Origin: Eubacterium sp.
Lineage (GTDB): Bacteria; Bacillota; Clostridia; Lachnospirales; Lachnospiraceae
Assembly: GCA_017477505.1 (NCBI GenBank)
Contig: JAFUVQ010000005.1
Coordinates: forward strand, 1-64,000
Reading direction: 5' to 3'
Length of the DNA stretch: 64,000 bases
Made by a program: the position numbers and the translations under genes. A model generated the notes under the pieces. It did no database searches and was not told the DNA's origin. It saw only the letters and a list, made by a program, of their open reading frames with translations. Shown here piece after piece: positions 1 to 8,722 of the stretch. The stretch's first letter is position 1; each line of letters starts with the position of its first letter.

Positions 1-54
1 ACGTCAAAACGACGTCACTTAATGAAAAACCTGACGTCAAAATGACGTTTTGAC
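1..54. repeat. short direct/inverted repeats built on GACGTCAAAA
   Basis: The first bases hold several copies of the core ACGTCAAAA (1-9 and 34-42) and GACGTCA (11-17 and 33-39). The second copy continues into an inverted repeat, GTCAAAA at 36-42 and TTTTGAC at 48-54, around a TGACG loop. The block lies just upstream of the pilin remnant and may be an operator or a mobile repeat. It is cut by the window edge, so its full extent is unknown. Confidence 0.5.
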
Positions 55-118
55 CCATTTTTTGGGACTGTAAATACATTGTGTATTGCGTTGAAGGGCT
101 TGATATTACTGTATTCTT

Positions 119-241
119 TGACCCCTACCACAAATGCTCGTTGTTCTTATCACTTTGGTAATCATATTTAAAGACCAGATAACTTCGCTGGTTGAGGCTA
201 TATGGAAATCCATAAACAGTAATGCCGGAAAGGTTTATTAA
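119..241 (+). pseudogene. degraded Flp1-type (TAD) pilin, C-terminal half
   Basis: The frame that stops at TAA 239-241 reads VVLITLVIIFKDQITSLVE and then a KSINSNAGKVY tail. This matches the hydrophobic helix and C-terminal tail typical of Flp1-family TAD pilins in Clostridia. The normal N-terminal part, with its processing site followed by GL..TVE, is not in this frame, which has a stop at 119-121. A possible trace (EGLDITV, 93-113) lies in another frame, suggesting a frameshift or decay. The only in-frame ATG (134) has no ribosome site. The TadE-like genes downstream support a TAD context. It could instead be the tail of a very short real gene. Confidence 0.45.
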
Positions 242-264
242 ACAGATACGCGAGGTGAGAGTGT

Positions 265-1722
265 ATGAATAACAGGGGTCAGATAACGGCTTATATATCA
301 ATGGTACTTGCAGTGCTGATGATATTTGTACCGGCCGTGATAAATGCTATAGATGTTATGGGCGCAAAGACAAAATCCGTAACACTTCTTCGAACGGCAT
401 CATCGGAAATCAAGGCTGACTACAATCGATATATTTTTGATGAATATCATATTCTTCTCATCGATAAAGATTATTACGGAAGGGGTGAAGCCTATATCGA
501 GGAGCTTATTGACAGCAGTATACGCGCAAATGCGGGTGACGCTTTTGATGTGGAAAGTGTTGAACTATCTGGTTATACAGGCCTTATGGAGAACAATCTT
601 TTCAAATTCAAGGAGCAGGTATCAGAGTACTTTCTCTATGGCGTTATAAATGCTGCGGTGGAAGAAGCTGCCGATTTTTTAGAAAATGAAAATGGAATGG
701 AGGACAGCCGTATATCTGAGATGGATAGTAAGAGCGGCGGTCTTTCAGGGGATGAAGGAGAGTATGCGCCGAAGGAAGACACGGATGCCGGTGAGGATGA
801 CGTAGAAGCAGAGAAAAGTAAGATGAGTTATGAAGAGGCGAAGAAGAAAGACCCAAGAAAAGCAGTATCCCTCTGGGCACGTCTCGGAATAGGAAATCTT
901 ATCAAACCTGACGATATGGTTCTTACTGATGCGGTGTTGGACCTTCCGACTCTCCCGTCATATGGGCATACGGGGTTTTTCAATAAGTCAAAAATTGACA
1001 CTGAATTTAATGATTATACTAAACTCAGTTCCTTTCTTAAGCAGGAGAAGCTTACGGGAGGACGGGTGATAAATGATATGGAGATGCTTGCATATGCTTA
1101 CGAAGAGTTCAGCTCGGCAACTGACAAATATGATGATTCAAAAGTGCTTCACCTGGAAAAGGAGTACCTTATAGCAGGGAAGGATACTGAAATCGAGAAT
1201 TATAATTTTGTCGTTAATGAGATTGTCTCATTAAAGTTCGTCTTAAATCTGATATTCCTCCTCAAAGATTCAGAGAAGATGGCGGAAGTTGAAGCGCTTG
1301 CAACAGCTCTTACATTTTACTTTCCCGCGGCGGAGCCGGTAGTTGAATATCTCCTTACTGCGTGCTGGGCTTATGCGGAATCTGTGGTTGATATGTACAG
1401 GCTCCTCCGGGGACGCAAAGTTTCAATGATCAAGACCAGGGACAACTGGAAGACTTCGCTTGAGTCGCTGGGGACTTTTGATGAAGCGAAGAACGAAGAT
1501 GATGATTTTCTTGGTTTTAATTATGATATATACCTCTTCACTCTTATGTCGCTGGAAACCAAGTCGGTTGAATACCGTATGCTGGATGTGATGGAAGTTA
1601 ATACTGTAAAGCAGGGATATGAAGGATTCAGCATGAAGAATGCTATAACTGATTTTGGTATTAATGCGGATATTTCATACGGCACAAACAGGTTTGCTAT
1701 AAGAGAAGAAGCAGGATTTTAA
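265..1722 (+). CDS. DUF5702-type TAD-locus membrane protein
   Basis: This 485-residue protein begins with a single hydrophobic segment (about residues 8-30) right after a short NNRGQIT leader, the arrangement of TadE/TadG-like pseudopilins. A long, mostly extracytoplasmic region follows, with an acidic/lysine-rich linker at about 155-195 and a second hydrophobic stretch near 320-375. I recognise it as the DUF5702 family found in clostridial TAD loci; its exact role in pilus assembly is not known. The start ATG at 265 has a GAGGTGAGA site just upstream. It heads a run of co-directional genes with TadE-like and FHA proteins, so a role at the pilus base or in minor pilin assembly is inferred from context. 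Confidence 0.7.
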   Translation: MNNRGQITAYISMVLAVLMIFVPAVINAIDVMGAKTKSVTLLRTASSEIKADYNRYIFDEYHILLIDKDYYGRGEAYIEELIDSSIRANAGDAFDVESVELSGYTGLMENNLFKFKEQVSEYFLYGVINAAVEEAADFLENENGMEDSRISEMDSKSGGLSGDEGEYAPKEDTDAGEDDVEAEKSKMSYEEAKKKDPRKAVSLWARLGIGNLIKPDDMVLTDAVLDLPTLPSYGHTGFFNKSKIDTEFNDYTKLSSFLKQEKLTGGRVINDMEMLAYAYEEFSSATDKYDDSKVLHLEKEYLIAGKDTEIENYNFVVNEIVSLKFVLNLIFLLKDSEKMAEVEALATALTFYFPAAEPVVEYLLTACWAYAESVVDMYRLLRGRKVSMIKTRDNWKTSLESLGTFDEAKNEDDDFLGFNYDIYLFTLMSLETKSVEYRMLDVMEVNTVKQGYEGFSMKNAITDFGINADISYGTNRFAIREEAGF

Positions 1723-1753
1723 GGGTGCATCAAAGAAGTAGTTTTTCTCCCGT

Positions 1754-1786
1754 CATGTAGCAGGAAACTCTGTTTCCTGTTACATG
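1754..1786 (+). other. intercistronic hairpin between DUF5702 and tadE-like genes
   Basis: A 14-bp stem (1754-1767 with 1773-1786, one G.U pair) closes a CTCTG loop. It is not followed by a T-run, so it is more likely an mRNA-stabilising or processing hairpin than a terminator. It sits midway in the 127-bp gap between the two genes. Confidence 0.6.
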
Positions 1787-1849
1787 AATTATGGGGGAAT
1801 GATGGATTGCATTCAGGTTATGACTTTAGATAAGAAAAGGGGATGAGCT

Positions 1850-2611
1850 ATGAGAGATAACAAAGGCAGTCTTACAGTAGAAGCATCCATTACCGTGCCC
1901 GTTTTTCTGTTTGCAATGCTGGCAATAATCTATATGTGCAATGCTTTAGCTGTAAAAGGAATAATCTATGAGGCGTCGGTGGAAACATCGGAATATATGG
2001 CTGAATATGCTTATCTTTCAGACAGATTCGAAACCGCGGAACTGGCATCACCGGTAATGGCAGCGGCAAAGTTCAGAGACTATCTTGATGATAAAGAACT
2101 GGTCGACAGATTTGTAACCGGCGGGAGCATGGGAATTACATTTCTTGGCTCTTCATTTCCTGACAGTGAAGGAAATATCAGGCTAAGGGTGACTTACCGG
2201 CTTGGAATAAATGCCCCGATGTTCGGTTCATTTTCCAAACTTTGCAGTTTTGAGATTAAGCAGAAAGCATATCTTGGATATGACCTGAAGAACATTGAAG
2301 GAAAAGATGATGAGGATGATGTATATGTATACCTTGCTGATAATAGTACCGTTTATCATCTCAGCAGGGGCTGCACATATATTCATTATGATATAGATAC
2401 AGTCAGTAAAGACGTGGCTGTGAAGGACCACAGGGAAAAATGCGAGTACTGCGGAAGGAATTCCGGGGACACGGTTTTTGTAACAGAATACGGAGACAGA
2501 TACCACAGCACAAAGTCCTGTTCAAGACTGGCCAGAAATGTAAGGAGGGTGAAGAAAAGTGAAGTTGAAGGAAGCTATCCGCCCTGTTCCAAATGCGGTG
2601 GAAGCCATTAA
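1850..2611 (+). CDS. TadE-like pseudopilin with duplicated His/Cys C-terminal units
   Basis: The N-terminus shows the TadE signature: a short KGSLTVEAS leader followed by a membrane helix at about residues 12-35, compatible with prepilin-peptidase processing. The C-terminal third is unusual. It holds two similar units, H170-x4-C175 then C198-x2-C201, and H219-x4-C224 then C246-x2-C249, which look like two metal-binding (probably zinc) knuckles formed by duplication. TadE proteins are minor pseudopilins needed for Flp pilus assembly. Here the extracytoplasmic tail may bind metal or form disulfides. The 253-residue gene overlaps the next TadE-like gene by 53 bp, which implies translational coupling. 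Its ATG has a weak GGGGATGAG site upstream. Confidence 0.75.
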   Translation: MRDNKGSLTVEASITVPVFLFAMLAIIYMCNALAVKGIIYEASVETSEYMAEYAYLSDRFETAELASPVMAAAKFRDYLDDKELVDRFVTGGSMGITFLGSSFPDSEGNIRLRVTYRLGINAPMFGSFSKLCSFEIKQKAYLGYDLKNIEGKDDEDDVYVYLADNSTVYHLSRGCTYIHYDIDTVSKDVAVKDHREKCEYCGRNSGDTVFVTEYGDRYHSTKSCSRLARNVRRVKKSEVEGSYPPCSKCGGSH

Positions 2612-2999
2612 CTGCGAAGCTGCCGGAGCAGGAAACAGGGGCAGTATCACTGTGGAGGCGAGCTTCATAATGGGTATTGTTGTCATTATCGTTTATCTTT
2701 CAGTATACGGATATATCTATACATTGGATCGGGAGATAGCCAGGGCAAATGTAAATGAAGCTATATATACCGTCACGGTAAACAATCCGGAAGAACACAT
2801 AAGCAACGCTGAAGGAGGAGGTAATCCTCTGATATGGACAGAGGCTGATTATGCGGGAAGTGTCGGCAGTGGGGATGTCAGTATGAGTGCAAGTTTTGAT
2901 ATGAAGGGGAAAACTGTGGTTACCGGAAAGACTGAATATGATGTTTGCACTGACAGACTTAGGAGGTGGCAGCTGTATGGTGATCTTACAGAAGAATAA
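2559..2999 (+). CDS. second TadE-like pseudopilin
   Basis: This is a 146-residue protein with a hydrophilic leader, then GSITVEAS and a hydrophobic helix (about residues 36-54). That is the class of short pseudopilin-like proteins of TAD loci. The GTG start at 2559 is chosen because AAGGAGG lies at 2542-2548, inside the end of the preceding gene, which it overlaps in another frame. The stop overlaps the start of the FHA gene by 23 bp, so the three genes are translationally coupled. The soluble part after the helix is small, acidic and serine/glycine rich, with no recognisable domain. A structural or assembly role in the Flp pilus is inferred from family and context. Confidence 0.7.
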   Translation: MKLKEAIRPVPNAVEAINCEAAGAGNRGSITVEASFIMGIVVIIVYLSVYGYIYTLDREIARANVNEAIYTVTVNNPEEHISNAEGGGNPLIWTEADYAGSVGSGDVSMSASFDMKGKTVVTGKTEYDVCTDRLRRWQLYGDLTEE

Positions 3000-4689
3000 A
3001 GGGATAAGCAATGTTATAGAGATACGGGAAATAAACGATGATACGGGATACTCATTTAATATGATAACAAAGGCTTCCTTCAGATATCTGCCTCAGGCAT
3101 CCATAGGAGAAAATGGTGGAGCGCTTTTTTACAGAGTGGATGGACTCAGCAGTCTGGCAAAAAGATTCGGAAGGACGCTTCCGGTCGAGAAAGACTTGAG
3201 GATGATACTCCGGAATTTGTATGAATGCATAATAGAAGTAAAGAATCATCTTCTTGATGTTGACGGTTTACTTATAGATATGCAGCACATTTTCTATGAT
3301 TCTGAAAAGAAGGAATATCGTTTTCTGTATGCAACGGAACGGGGAGACGGATTTTACAGGAAACTTAAAAGATTCCTGGAGGATATAATGGTCATTTATG
3401 ATCATGATGACAAGAAGGGAATAGTCTTTCTGTATAACTTTTACGCCGATATCCTGAAGGATAATTTTTCTCCGAAAATGTATTGCGAACTGGTAAACAG
3501 ACTGATAGGTGACGGATGGCAGGAAGCCGGAAACAAGAAGGTGAATTATGGCAGAGAGGAAGATGCAACAGCATATGACAGAGATGCAGAGACGTCATCA
3601 TCCGTAGGTGAGAGGCGGATAAAACAGAATCATAGTTCCGGTTCCGATGCATACCCGGGAATGAATATCGGTGCAGGCACGAGGATGAATATCGGTGCAG
3701 GCACGGGAATGAATATCGGTGCAGGCTCGGGAATGAATGCCGGTGCAGGCATGAGGATGAATACCGGTGCGGGCATGAGGATGAATGCCGGTGCAGGCAC
3801 GAGGATGAAGACAGGCACAAGCTCGGGAATGAATGCCGGCATAGGTGCAGGAATGAATACCGGCACAGGCACAAGAATGAATGATGGCACAGGCACGAGG
3901 ATGAATGCCGGTGCAGGCAAGGGAATAAGTACGGGCAAAGGTAACGGAATATATTCGGGGATAAACTCTGGCATAAATGCGATACGCGGTTCAGGTAAAA
4001 AAGAAGATAACCGAAATCTGTATAGTACGATTAAGGATGGAAATGCACAAAACCCGGATCTTAAAAAGGATATAAAAACATACATAATAATAGGGATGAT
4101 AATAATTCTTCTCGGTGTTTCCGGAACATTGCTGATAGGAACCAATATACTTAAACTTGCGGCAACCGTATTTGTTTTATACGTTGCCTTCATCATATAC
4201 AGGGTAATTGAGGGAAGGCAGGATGAAGAAGATATCGCCATGGCTGAGAGCGGGTATCTGAATAATGCGACGAACGAAGATACAGCAGTACAACCGGTAT
4301 ATTATCCGACAAGTTATTCGGATGATTCATCGGGATACCGTAAGACTGATAATAAAAAAACTGAGGCAGGGAATATGGCTGAAGAGGGATACGGAACTGT
4401 CACCCGGCTTGTTCCTATAGAAGCGGGTAAGATGGAACCTATCATGATCCCGGAAGGAGAGATAAGTATAGGAAGAAACGGAAAAGAAAATGATTATTGT
4501 ATCAGGGAATCCGGCGTAAGCAGAATACATGCCAGGATCAGACGAAAGGGAAACAGGATAGAGATAAGTGACTGTGACTCTACGAACGGAACCTACATAA
4601 ACAGCAGAAGGATAATGAAGGGTAACAGTCGCAGACTTAAGATCGGAGACACCGTAAGTTTTGCGGGGGTTGAGTTTTATTGTTTGTAA
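2977..4689 (+). CDS. DUF6382-like / FHA-domain membrane protein with octapeptide repeats
   Basis: The start at 2977 has AGGAGG at 2961-2966, giving 570 residues; an in-frame ATG at 2938 lacks such a site. Order of parts: an N-terminal domain (about 1-175) like the DUF6382 domain of clostridial TAD loci; a linker; a Gly/Asn/Ala-rich tract of eight-residue repeats of the MNAGAGTR type from residue 229 (11 good units, then about 3 decayed ones); one or two membrane segments at about 363-405; and a C-terminal FHA domain (about 490-570) with SIGRNG, SRIHARI and DSTNGTYIN. FHA domains bind phosphothreonine, so it may link Ser/Thr phosphorylation to the pilus machine. It overlaps the upstream tadE-like gene by 23 bp. 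Confidence 0.8.
   Translation: MVILQKNKGISNVIEIREINDDTGYSFNMITKASFRYLPQASIGENGGALFYRVDGLSSLAKRFGRTLPVEKDLRMILRNLYECIIEVKNHLLDVDGLLIDMQHIFYDSEKKEYRFLYATERGDGFYRKLKRFLEDIMVIYDHDDKKGIVFLYNFYADILKDNFSPKMYCELVNRLIGDGWQEAGNKKVNYGREEDATAYDRDAETSSSVGERRIKQNHSSGSDAYPGMNIGAGTRMNIGAGTGMNIGAGSGMNAGAGMRMNTGAGMRMNAGAGTRMKTGTSSGMNAGIGAGMNTGTGTRMNDGTGTRMNAGAGKGISTGKGNGIYSGINSGINAIRGSGKKEDNRNLYSTIKDGNAQNPDLKKDIKTYIIIGMIIILLGVSGTLLIGTNILKLAATVFVLYVAFIIYRVIEGRQDEEDIAMAESGYLNNATNEDTAVQPVYYPTSYSDDSSGYRKTDNKKTEAGNMAEEGYGTVTRLVPIEAGKMEPIMIPEGEISIGRNGKENDYCIRESGVSRIHARIRRKGNRIEISDCDSTNGTYINSRRIMKGNSRRLKIGDTVSFAGVEFYCL
3661..3996 (+). repeat. in-frame 24-bp tandem repeat (VNTR-like)
   Basis: Eleven good copies of a 24-bp unit starting ATGAATRYCGGTGCAGGC run head to tail from 3661 to 3924, then decay over about three more copies. 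Because the unit is a multiple of three, copy-number change would lengthen or shorten the Gly-rich linker of the FHA protein without a frameshift. Neighbouring copies share third-position states, a sign of recent slippage or recombination. Confidence 0.9.
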
Positions 4690-4760
4690 CCGAAAGGGGT
4701 TGTAACCAAAGAGATTTGTAACCTAAGGGGGCAACCTAAGGGATTTGTAACAGAAGGGAG
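4684..4760 (+). repeat. imperfect 14-19 bp repeats between FHA and DUF5688-like genes
   Basis: Five related units of the form TTGTAACC(G/A/T)AAGGG follow each other from the stop codon of the FHA gene to just before the next start. The last unit ends in GAAGGGAG, which serves as the ribosome site for the gene at 4767. The array seems to have grown by local duplication of a ribosome-binding-site-like sequence. Confidence 0.7.
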
Positions 4761-4766
4761 AAAGAA

Positions 4767-5507
4767 ATGCCGGAAGTAAGCAGGATAGATGTTTCGGAAT
4801 ATATCAGGAAGAATTCTTTGATTTATGCTGTGGGAAGGGATTACAACAAACAATTGTTGAAAAGTGTCCCATCATACAGGATTGAAGGGTTTGATGATAT
4901 CGTAATTATAGTGGGATGTGATATGACAGAGCTCCGGAGTAAGAAAGGTGGGAGGGGCATTTCGCCTGTCGATAATATTACTCTGGAAAAGCTGAACATA
5001 TCAGAAGAAGAATTATTCAGAGTGGCGAAAAGAAATACAGAGATCAGGTATCCTATATTTGTTAATTCCATACCTGAGACTCTTAAAAGGATCATGGGGG
5101 ATGGAGTACCAATGTCGTTGATCGAAGAGATGGAAATGTATGACACTGAAATACAGATATTTACGACAAGAACAGGAGAATTAGGTGCTTCGGTTATTGC
5201 ATACGACGGGTTTAAACAGTTGGTTGCTGAAACCATGAAACAGGACTGTTATATAATTCCGAGCTCATTGCATGAGATAATGGCCGTGCCTCTTACTCAG
5301 AAGGATGATGAGGAATATGCTTTTTTAAGCCTGCTTAATTATGTAAATGAGACGGAGGTTCTTCCATGGGACAGGCTTTCTGACAGTATATACAGATTTG
5401 ACATTAATACTATGGAGATAAGAACCATAGCTTTTGATACATTGCGGAATATACCTTTTGTAGATTATGGTCCGGAAAATATGGCGGAAGAATTTGAGAT
5501 GTGTTAG
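4767..5507 (+). CDS. DUF5688-like protein of unknown function
   Basis: This 246-residue soluble protein has no signal peptide or membrane helix. The layout of a mid-region with LNISEEELFRVAKRNTE, a stretch ending IMGDGVP, a PSSLHE motif and a C-terminal LSDSIYRFD segment resembles the DUF5688 family common in Lachnospiraceae, whose biochemical role is unknown. The start ATG at 4767 is preceded by GAAGGGAGAAAG. It lies 43 bp before the TIR gene and 77 bp after the FHA gene, so it is probably expressed with them. No catalytic motif can be pointed to. The family assignment is by eye and only moderately sure. Confidence 0.6.
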   Translation: MPEVSRIDVSEYIRKNSLIYAVGRDYNKQLLKSVPSYRIEGFDDIVIIVGCDMTELRSKKGGRGISPVDNITLEKLNISEEELFRVAKRNTEIRYPIFVNSIPETLKRIMGDGVPMSLIEEMEMYDTEIQIFTTRTGELGASVIAYDGFKQLVAETMKQDCYIIPSSLHEIMAVPLTQKDDEEYAFLSLLNYVNETEVLPWDRLSDSIYRFDINTMEIRTIAFDTLRNIPFVDYGPENMAEEFEMC

Positions 5508-5550
5508 AATCAGATGAGGTTCATCTGATAAAAGGGAGGTCTGGTTCAAT

Positions 5551-8500
5551 ATGTCTCAGCATTATGATGCATTTATATCCTATAAACATGGGGAAAGGGA
5601 TAATAAGATAGCTGCCACTATTGAAAGAGAGCTGGAACATTTTCGCGTTCCGGCAAAGATTCAGAAGAAAGTGGGAAAGAAAGGCATTCAGCGTATATTT
5701 CGCGACAGAGACGAGCTTCCCATTACCAGTGATCTTGGAGATACAATATCAGAAGCTCTCAACAATTCGGACTATCTCATAGTAATATGCTCTACATTTA
5801 CAAAAGATTCCATATGGGTTGAGAGAGAGATTGAGTTTTTCCTGAGGAACCATACAAGAAAAGAAATCCTTACGGTTATTTCGGAAGGTGAACCTGAGGA
5901 TGTTATTCCGTCCATACTTCTCTATGAAGACAGATATTATTATGATGAACTTGGAAACCTGCAGTATTACAGAGCGGAACTGGAACCGCTTTCCTGTGAT
6001 TACCGTGGCTCCGCCGGCAAGGCCAGAAGGGAAGAACTTCCGAGGCTTGCATCTGTGCTTATAGGGTGCTCCTACGATGAACTGATGAACCGTCGCCGCC
6101 AGTATACAATGAGACGTAATACGATTATATTTGCGGGACTTCTGCTCATAGCTCTCGGGTTTGGCACCTACATGTCATACAGCAGAATCAGGATAAATGC
6201 AGCTTATCAGGAATCGCTTCGCAACCAGTCGCGTTTTCTTGCGGTTTCCTCCGAAAAAGCATTTGATGAGGCTAAAAGGGTTGAAGCTCTGCAACTGGCA
6301 CTTTATGCTCTGCCGAAGAATACGGGAGATAAAGTGACGCCGGAAGCTGTCAGGGCACTCACGCTTTCTACAATGTCTTATGTGTCCTACGATGGTTCAA
6401 ATGTGGATGTCGGCTGGAATTATTCAATGCCGGGAGTTGTTAGTGGTTATAAAGTTTCGGAAGATGGAAAGTATCTTGTCGCTTATGACAGAGGAAATGT
6501 AATAATCGCATGGGATACCGCTACACATGAACAGATATTTTATAATGATTCGTCTCAAGGTACCATTCTTGGCTTGACTATGTATGATGATACTACATTT
6601 CTGACATGGACGCATGACAATATATATCTGTATAGTGTCAACAATAATTCTCCGGTCTGGTCAGTATATCTGGAAAATACAAATCTTACAGATGAAGAAT
6701 CTGTATCGGTCTACGAGGATCAGATTGTGTATTCTGGCTATGGCGGAAAGGTTGTTATCCTTAATAAAAAGGATGGAACAATATCCAAAGAATATGAGAT
6801 GAATAATTCTACGGGTAGTGATACGCTGTATTATGACGCTTTTAAATTCTCGCCTGACGGACAGAAGCTGGCCTTTAAAGCTTTTGTGGACAATGATGAA
6901 AACTACATAGGAGTTTTTGATCTTAAGACAGAAAAGATTTTCTATTCTGAGGTGATAAAAACATTTATAAGAGATTATGAGTGGGGTGATAATGACCATA
7001 TAGTAGCGGCTTATGGTAAGGGTGATGCCGTTAATTCCAGAGTAGGAAATGTTTCCGTGGTTATGAAGGATTATTCAGAGGTGGAATGCTATTCTGCAAA
7101 GGATATGTCTTCATTATGGAAGAATGAATTCGTGAATACCGATATTGCTGAAAAACATGGATTCTTTGACCTTCCTGATACAGGAAACATAATATACTGG
7201 TGCGCAGATGTGGCTGAAACCTATAATCTTAAAACAGGTCAGAGCGTTAGATGTCATAATGCAAATGATGCGATAATTGATGTAAGTGACAGAGATAAAA
7301 ACGGCGACCCGATGTATATTACAAGAAGCGGTGCGTTGGGATTTCCTATGGACAGTCTTGGAAAAGACGCACTGAGTCTTCATGATACTATAGTTGACAG
7401 GGTAAGCGAAGCAGTCGTTAATAGTGGTATATATGTACTTCAGACCGGCAGTAAGGAAATCATATATTACGGAATGAGTGAATATGATGAGGAATGGACA
7501 GAGATGGCCGGTGGTAAAGGTTTTGAAGACGTATATCTTAACTTTTATCTGGACGATAAAATGCTGGCCTTTATTTCGGAAGAAGATGGAGATGATATAC
7601 TGAATATGATTGATCCTGCTTCGGGAAATGAAATGCCAAGGATAAATCTTACAGATCATGATGCCGGATACTATATGCATAAGATTCTCGGAGTAAACGG
7701 AGACGGTCTGTATATAGCGCTTTATACACTCGGGAAAACAGAACTTGCCAGGGTGAATCTTTCTGATGGTACCCTTGAAAAGCTTTTTGAGGATACTACC
7801 ATAAGTGATACTGAACACTCTTTTTCAATGACAGAAAAATATTTTACTTATTTTGCAAAAGGAGAAGAAGGCGATTTCAGAGTAGTAGTGTATGACACGG
7901 AAAGTAAAGAAAAGAAAGAGTTCCCGCTTGAAGATGAGGTAATTGATTATCCTAAAATGTCTCCGGTTTATTTTCCGGAATGCAATAAGATATATTTTTC
8001 ATACATGCATGATGTAGTCATAGACGTAAAAACCGGAAAGACTGAGACCATAACCCTGGGAGATGGCTGGAAGGGGACCAAGACGGTTGTTGCAGCACCT
8101 GATGGCAGCGGATTCATAGTATCAGATGATAATACTATAAGAAGTATAAGCCTCAGCGGAGATACAAAGTTCACTCAGGTCTGTCCGGGTGCATCGGTAA
8201 AATGTATCTCATTTTATAAGAATAAAAAAGGAAAAACGGAAAGCATAGTAGTGCTTTATAATAACGGTACCGTGTACAGGTATTCATATACAGATGGTTC
8301 ATTTATGGGAGGAATCAACAGTTCTATATTCCAGATTTCCGATGAGTACAGCAAAATGGATTTTGATTATGACACCCATACGCTCTATATACAAAGTGGA
8401 AATGTTACACAGGTGATAGATACTGATTCGTGGATAGAGACGGCATGCTTTAATAGCTCATTTGGTTATTTTGCTCCAAGGGATATATTCCTTACATATT

Positions 8501-8637
8501 CACTGATCAATGATCACAAATATAAAATCGGATACTATAAGCATTATACGGTGGAAGATCTGAAAAAGAAGGCAGAAGATCAGCTCGGTGGGGCTGAGAT
8601 GTCTGATGAAAAGAAGTCTGAATATGGTCTTGAATAA
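5551..8637 (+). CDS. TIR domain - transmembrane - beta-propeller protein
   Basis: This is a 1028-residue protein. Residues 1-130 are a TIR-type domain: YDAFISYKHG at the start, RDRDELP at 51-57, a conserved SDYLIVICS strand, and W89-V-E-R-E93, where E93 falls at the position of the catalytic Glu of NAD-cleaving TIR domains. A single membrane helix follows at about 191-210, then a short helical region (NQSRFLAVSSEKAFDEAKR, about 225-243) seen beside WD40 propellers in TIR/STAND proteins, and about 750 residues of beta-rich repeats ending near the C-terminus. TIR domains signal or destroy NAD; the propeller would be the sensor. GGGAGG upstream fixes the start. It follows TAD-locus genes and ends at a terminator. 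Defence, pilus signalling or stress sensing are all possible. Confidence 0.8.
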   Translation: MSQHYDAFISYKHGERDNKIAATIERELEHFRVPAKIQKKVGKKGIQRIFRDRDELPITSDLGDTISEALNNSDYLIVICSTFTKDSIWVEREIEFFLRNHTRKEILTVISEGEPEDVIPSILLYEDRYYYDELGNLQYYRAELEPLSCDYRGSAGKARREELPRLASVLIGCSYDELMNRRRQYTMRRNTIIFAGLLLIALGFGTYMSYSRIRINAAYQESLRNQSRFLAVSSEKAFDEAKRVEALQLALYALPKNTGDKVTPEAVRALTLSTMSYVSYDGSNVDVGWNYSMPGVVSGYKVSEDGKYLVAYDRGNVIIAWDTATHEQIFYNDSSQGTILGLTMYDDTTFLTWTHDNIYLYSVNNNSPVWSVYLENTNLTDEESVSVYEDQIVYSGYGGKVVILNKKDGTISKEYEMNNSTGSDTLYYDAFKFSPDGQKLAFKAFVDNDENYIGVFDLKTEKIFYSEVIKTFIRDYEWGDNDHIVAAYGKGDAVNSRVGNVSVVMKDYSEVECYSAKDMSSLWKNEFVNTDIAEKHGFFDLPDTGNIIYWCADVAETYNLKTGQSVRCHNANDAIIDVSDRDKNGDPMYITRSGALGFPMDSLGKDALSLHDTIVDRVSEAVVNSGIYVLQTGSKEIIYYGMSEYDEEWTEMAGGKGFEDVYLNFYLDDKMLAFISEEDGDDILNMIDPASGNEMPRINLTDHDAGYYMHKILGVNGDGLYIALYTLGKTELARVNLSDGTLEKLFEDTTISDTEHSFSMTEKYFTYFAKGEEGDFRVVVYDTESKEKKEFPLEDEVIDYPKMSPVYFPECNKIYFSYMHDVVIDVKTGKTETITLGDGWKGTKTVVAAPDGSGFIVSDDNTIRSISLSGDTKFTQVCPGASVKCISFYKNKKGKTESIVVLYNNGTVYRYSYTDGSFMGGINSSIFQISDEYSKMDFDYDTHTLYIQSGNVTQVIDTDSWIETACFNSSFGYFAPRDIFLTYSLINDHKYKIGYYKHYTVEDLKKKAEDQLGGAEMSDEKKSEYGLE

Positions 8638-8644
8638 CAATCAA

Positions 8645-8673
8645 TTAAAGCCGCTCGGTATGAGCGGCTTTAA
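8645..8673. terminator. bidirectional terminator between convergent genes
   Basis: A perfect 12-bp stem (8645-8656 with 8662-8673) closes a 5-base loop, with A-rich and T-rich flanks. It sits between the TIR gene (plus strand) and the DHH gene (minus strand), where a shared terminator is expected. Confidence 0.85.
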
Positions 8674-8722
8674 TCATGCCTGAATTCTGTCTGAATATGT
8701 TTGTGTCTGTTATATTCCGGTA

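Noticed and set aside
3630..4241. Minus-strand open frame of 203 codons rich in Pro/Ile/Ala
   Set aside because: It is the complement of the 24-bp repeat tract and FHA gene; the repetitive composition keeps it open. No ribosome site or recognisable domain.
7114..7818. Minus-strand open frame of 234 codons inside the TIR-propeller gene
   Set aside because: Fully antisense to a well-supported gene, no family resemblance, composition of a shadow frame.
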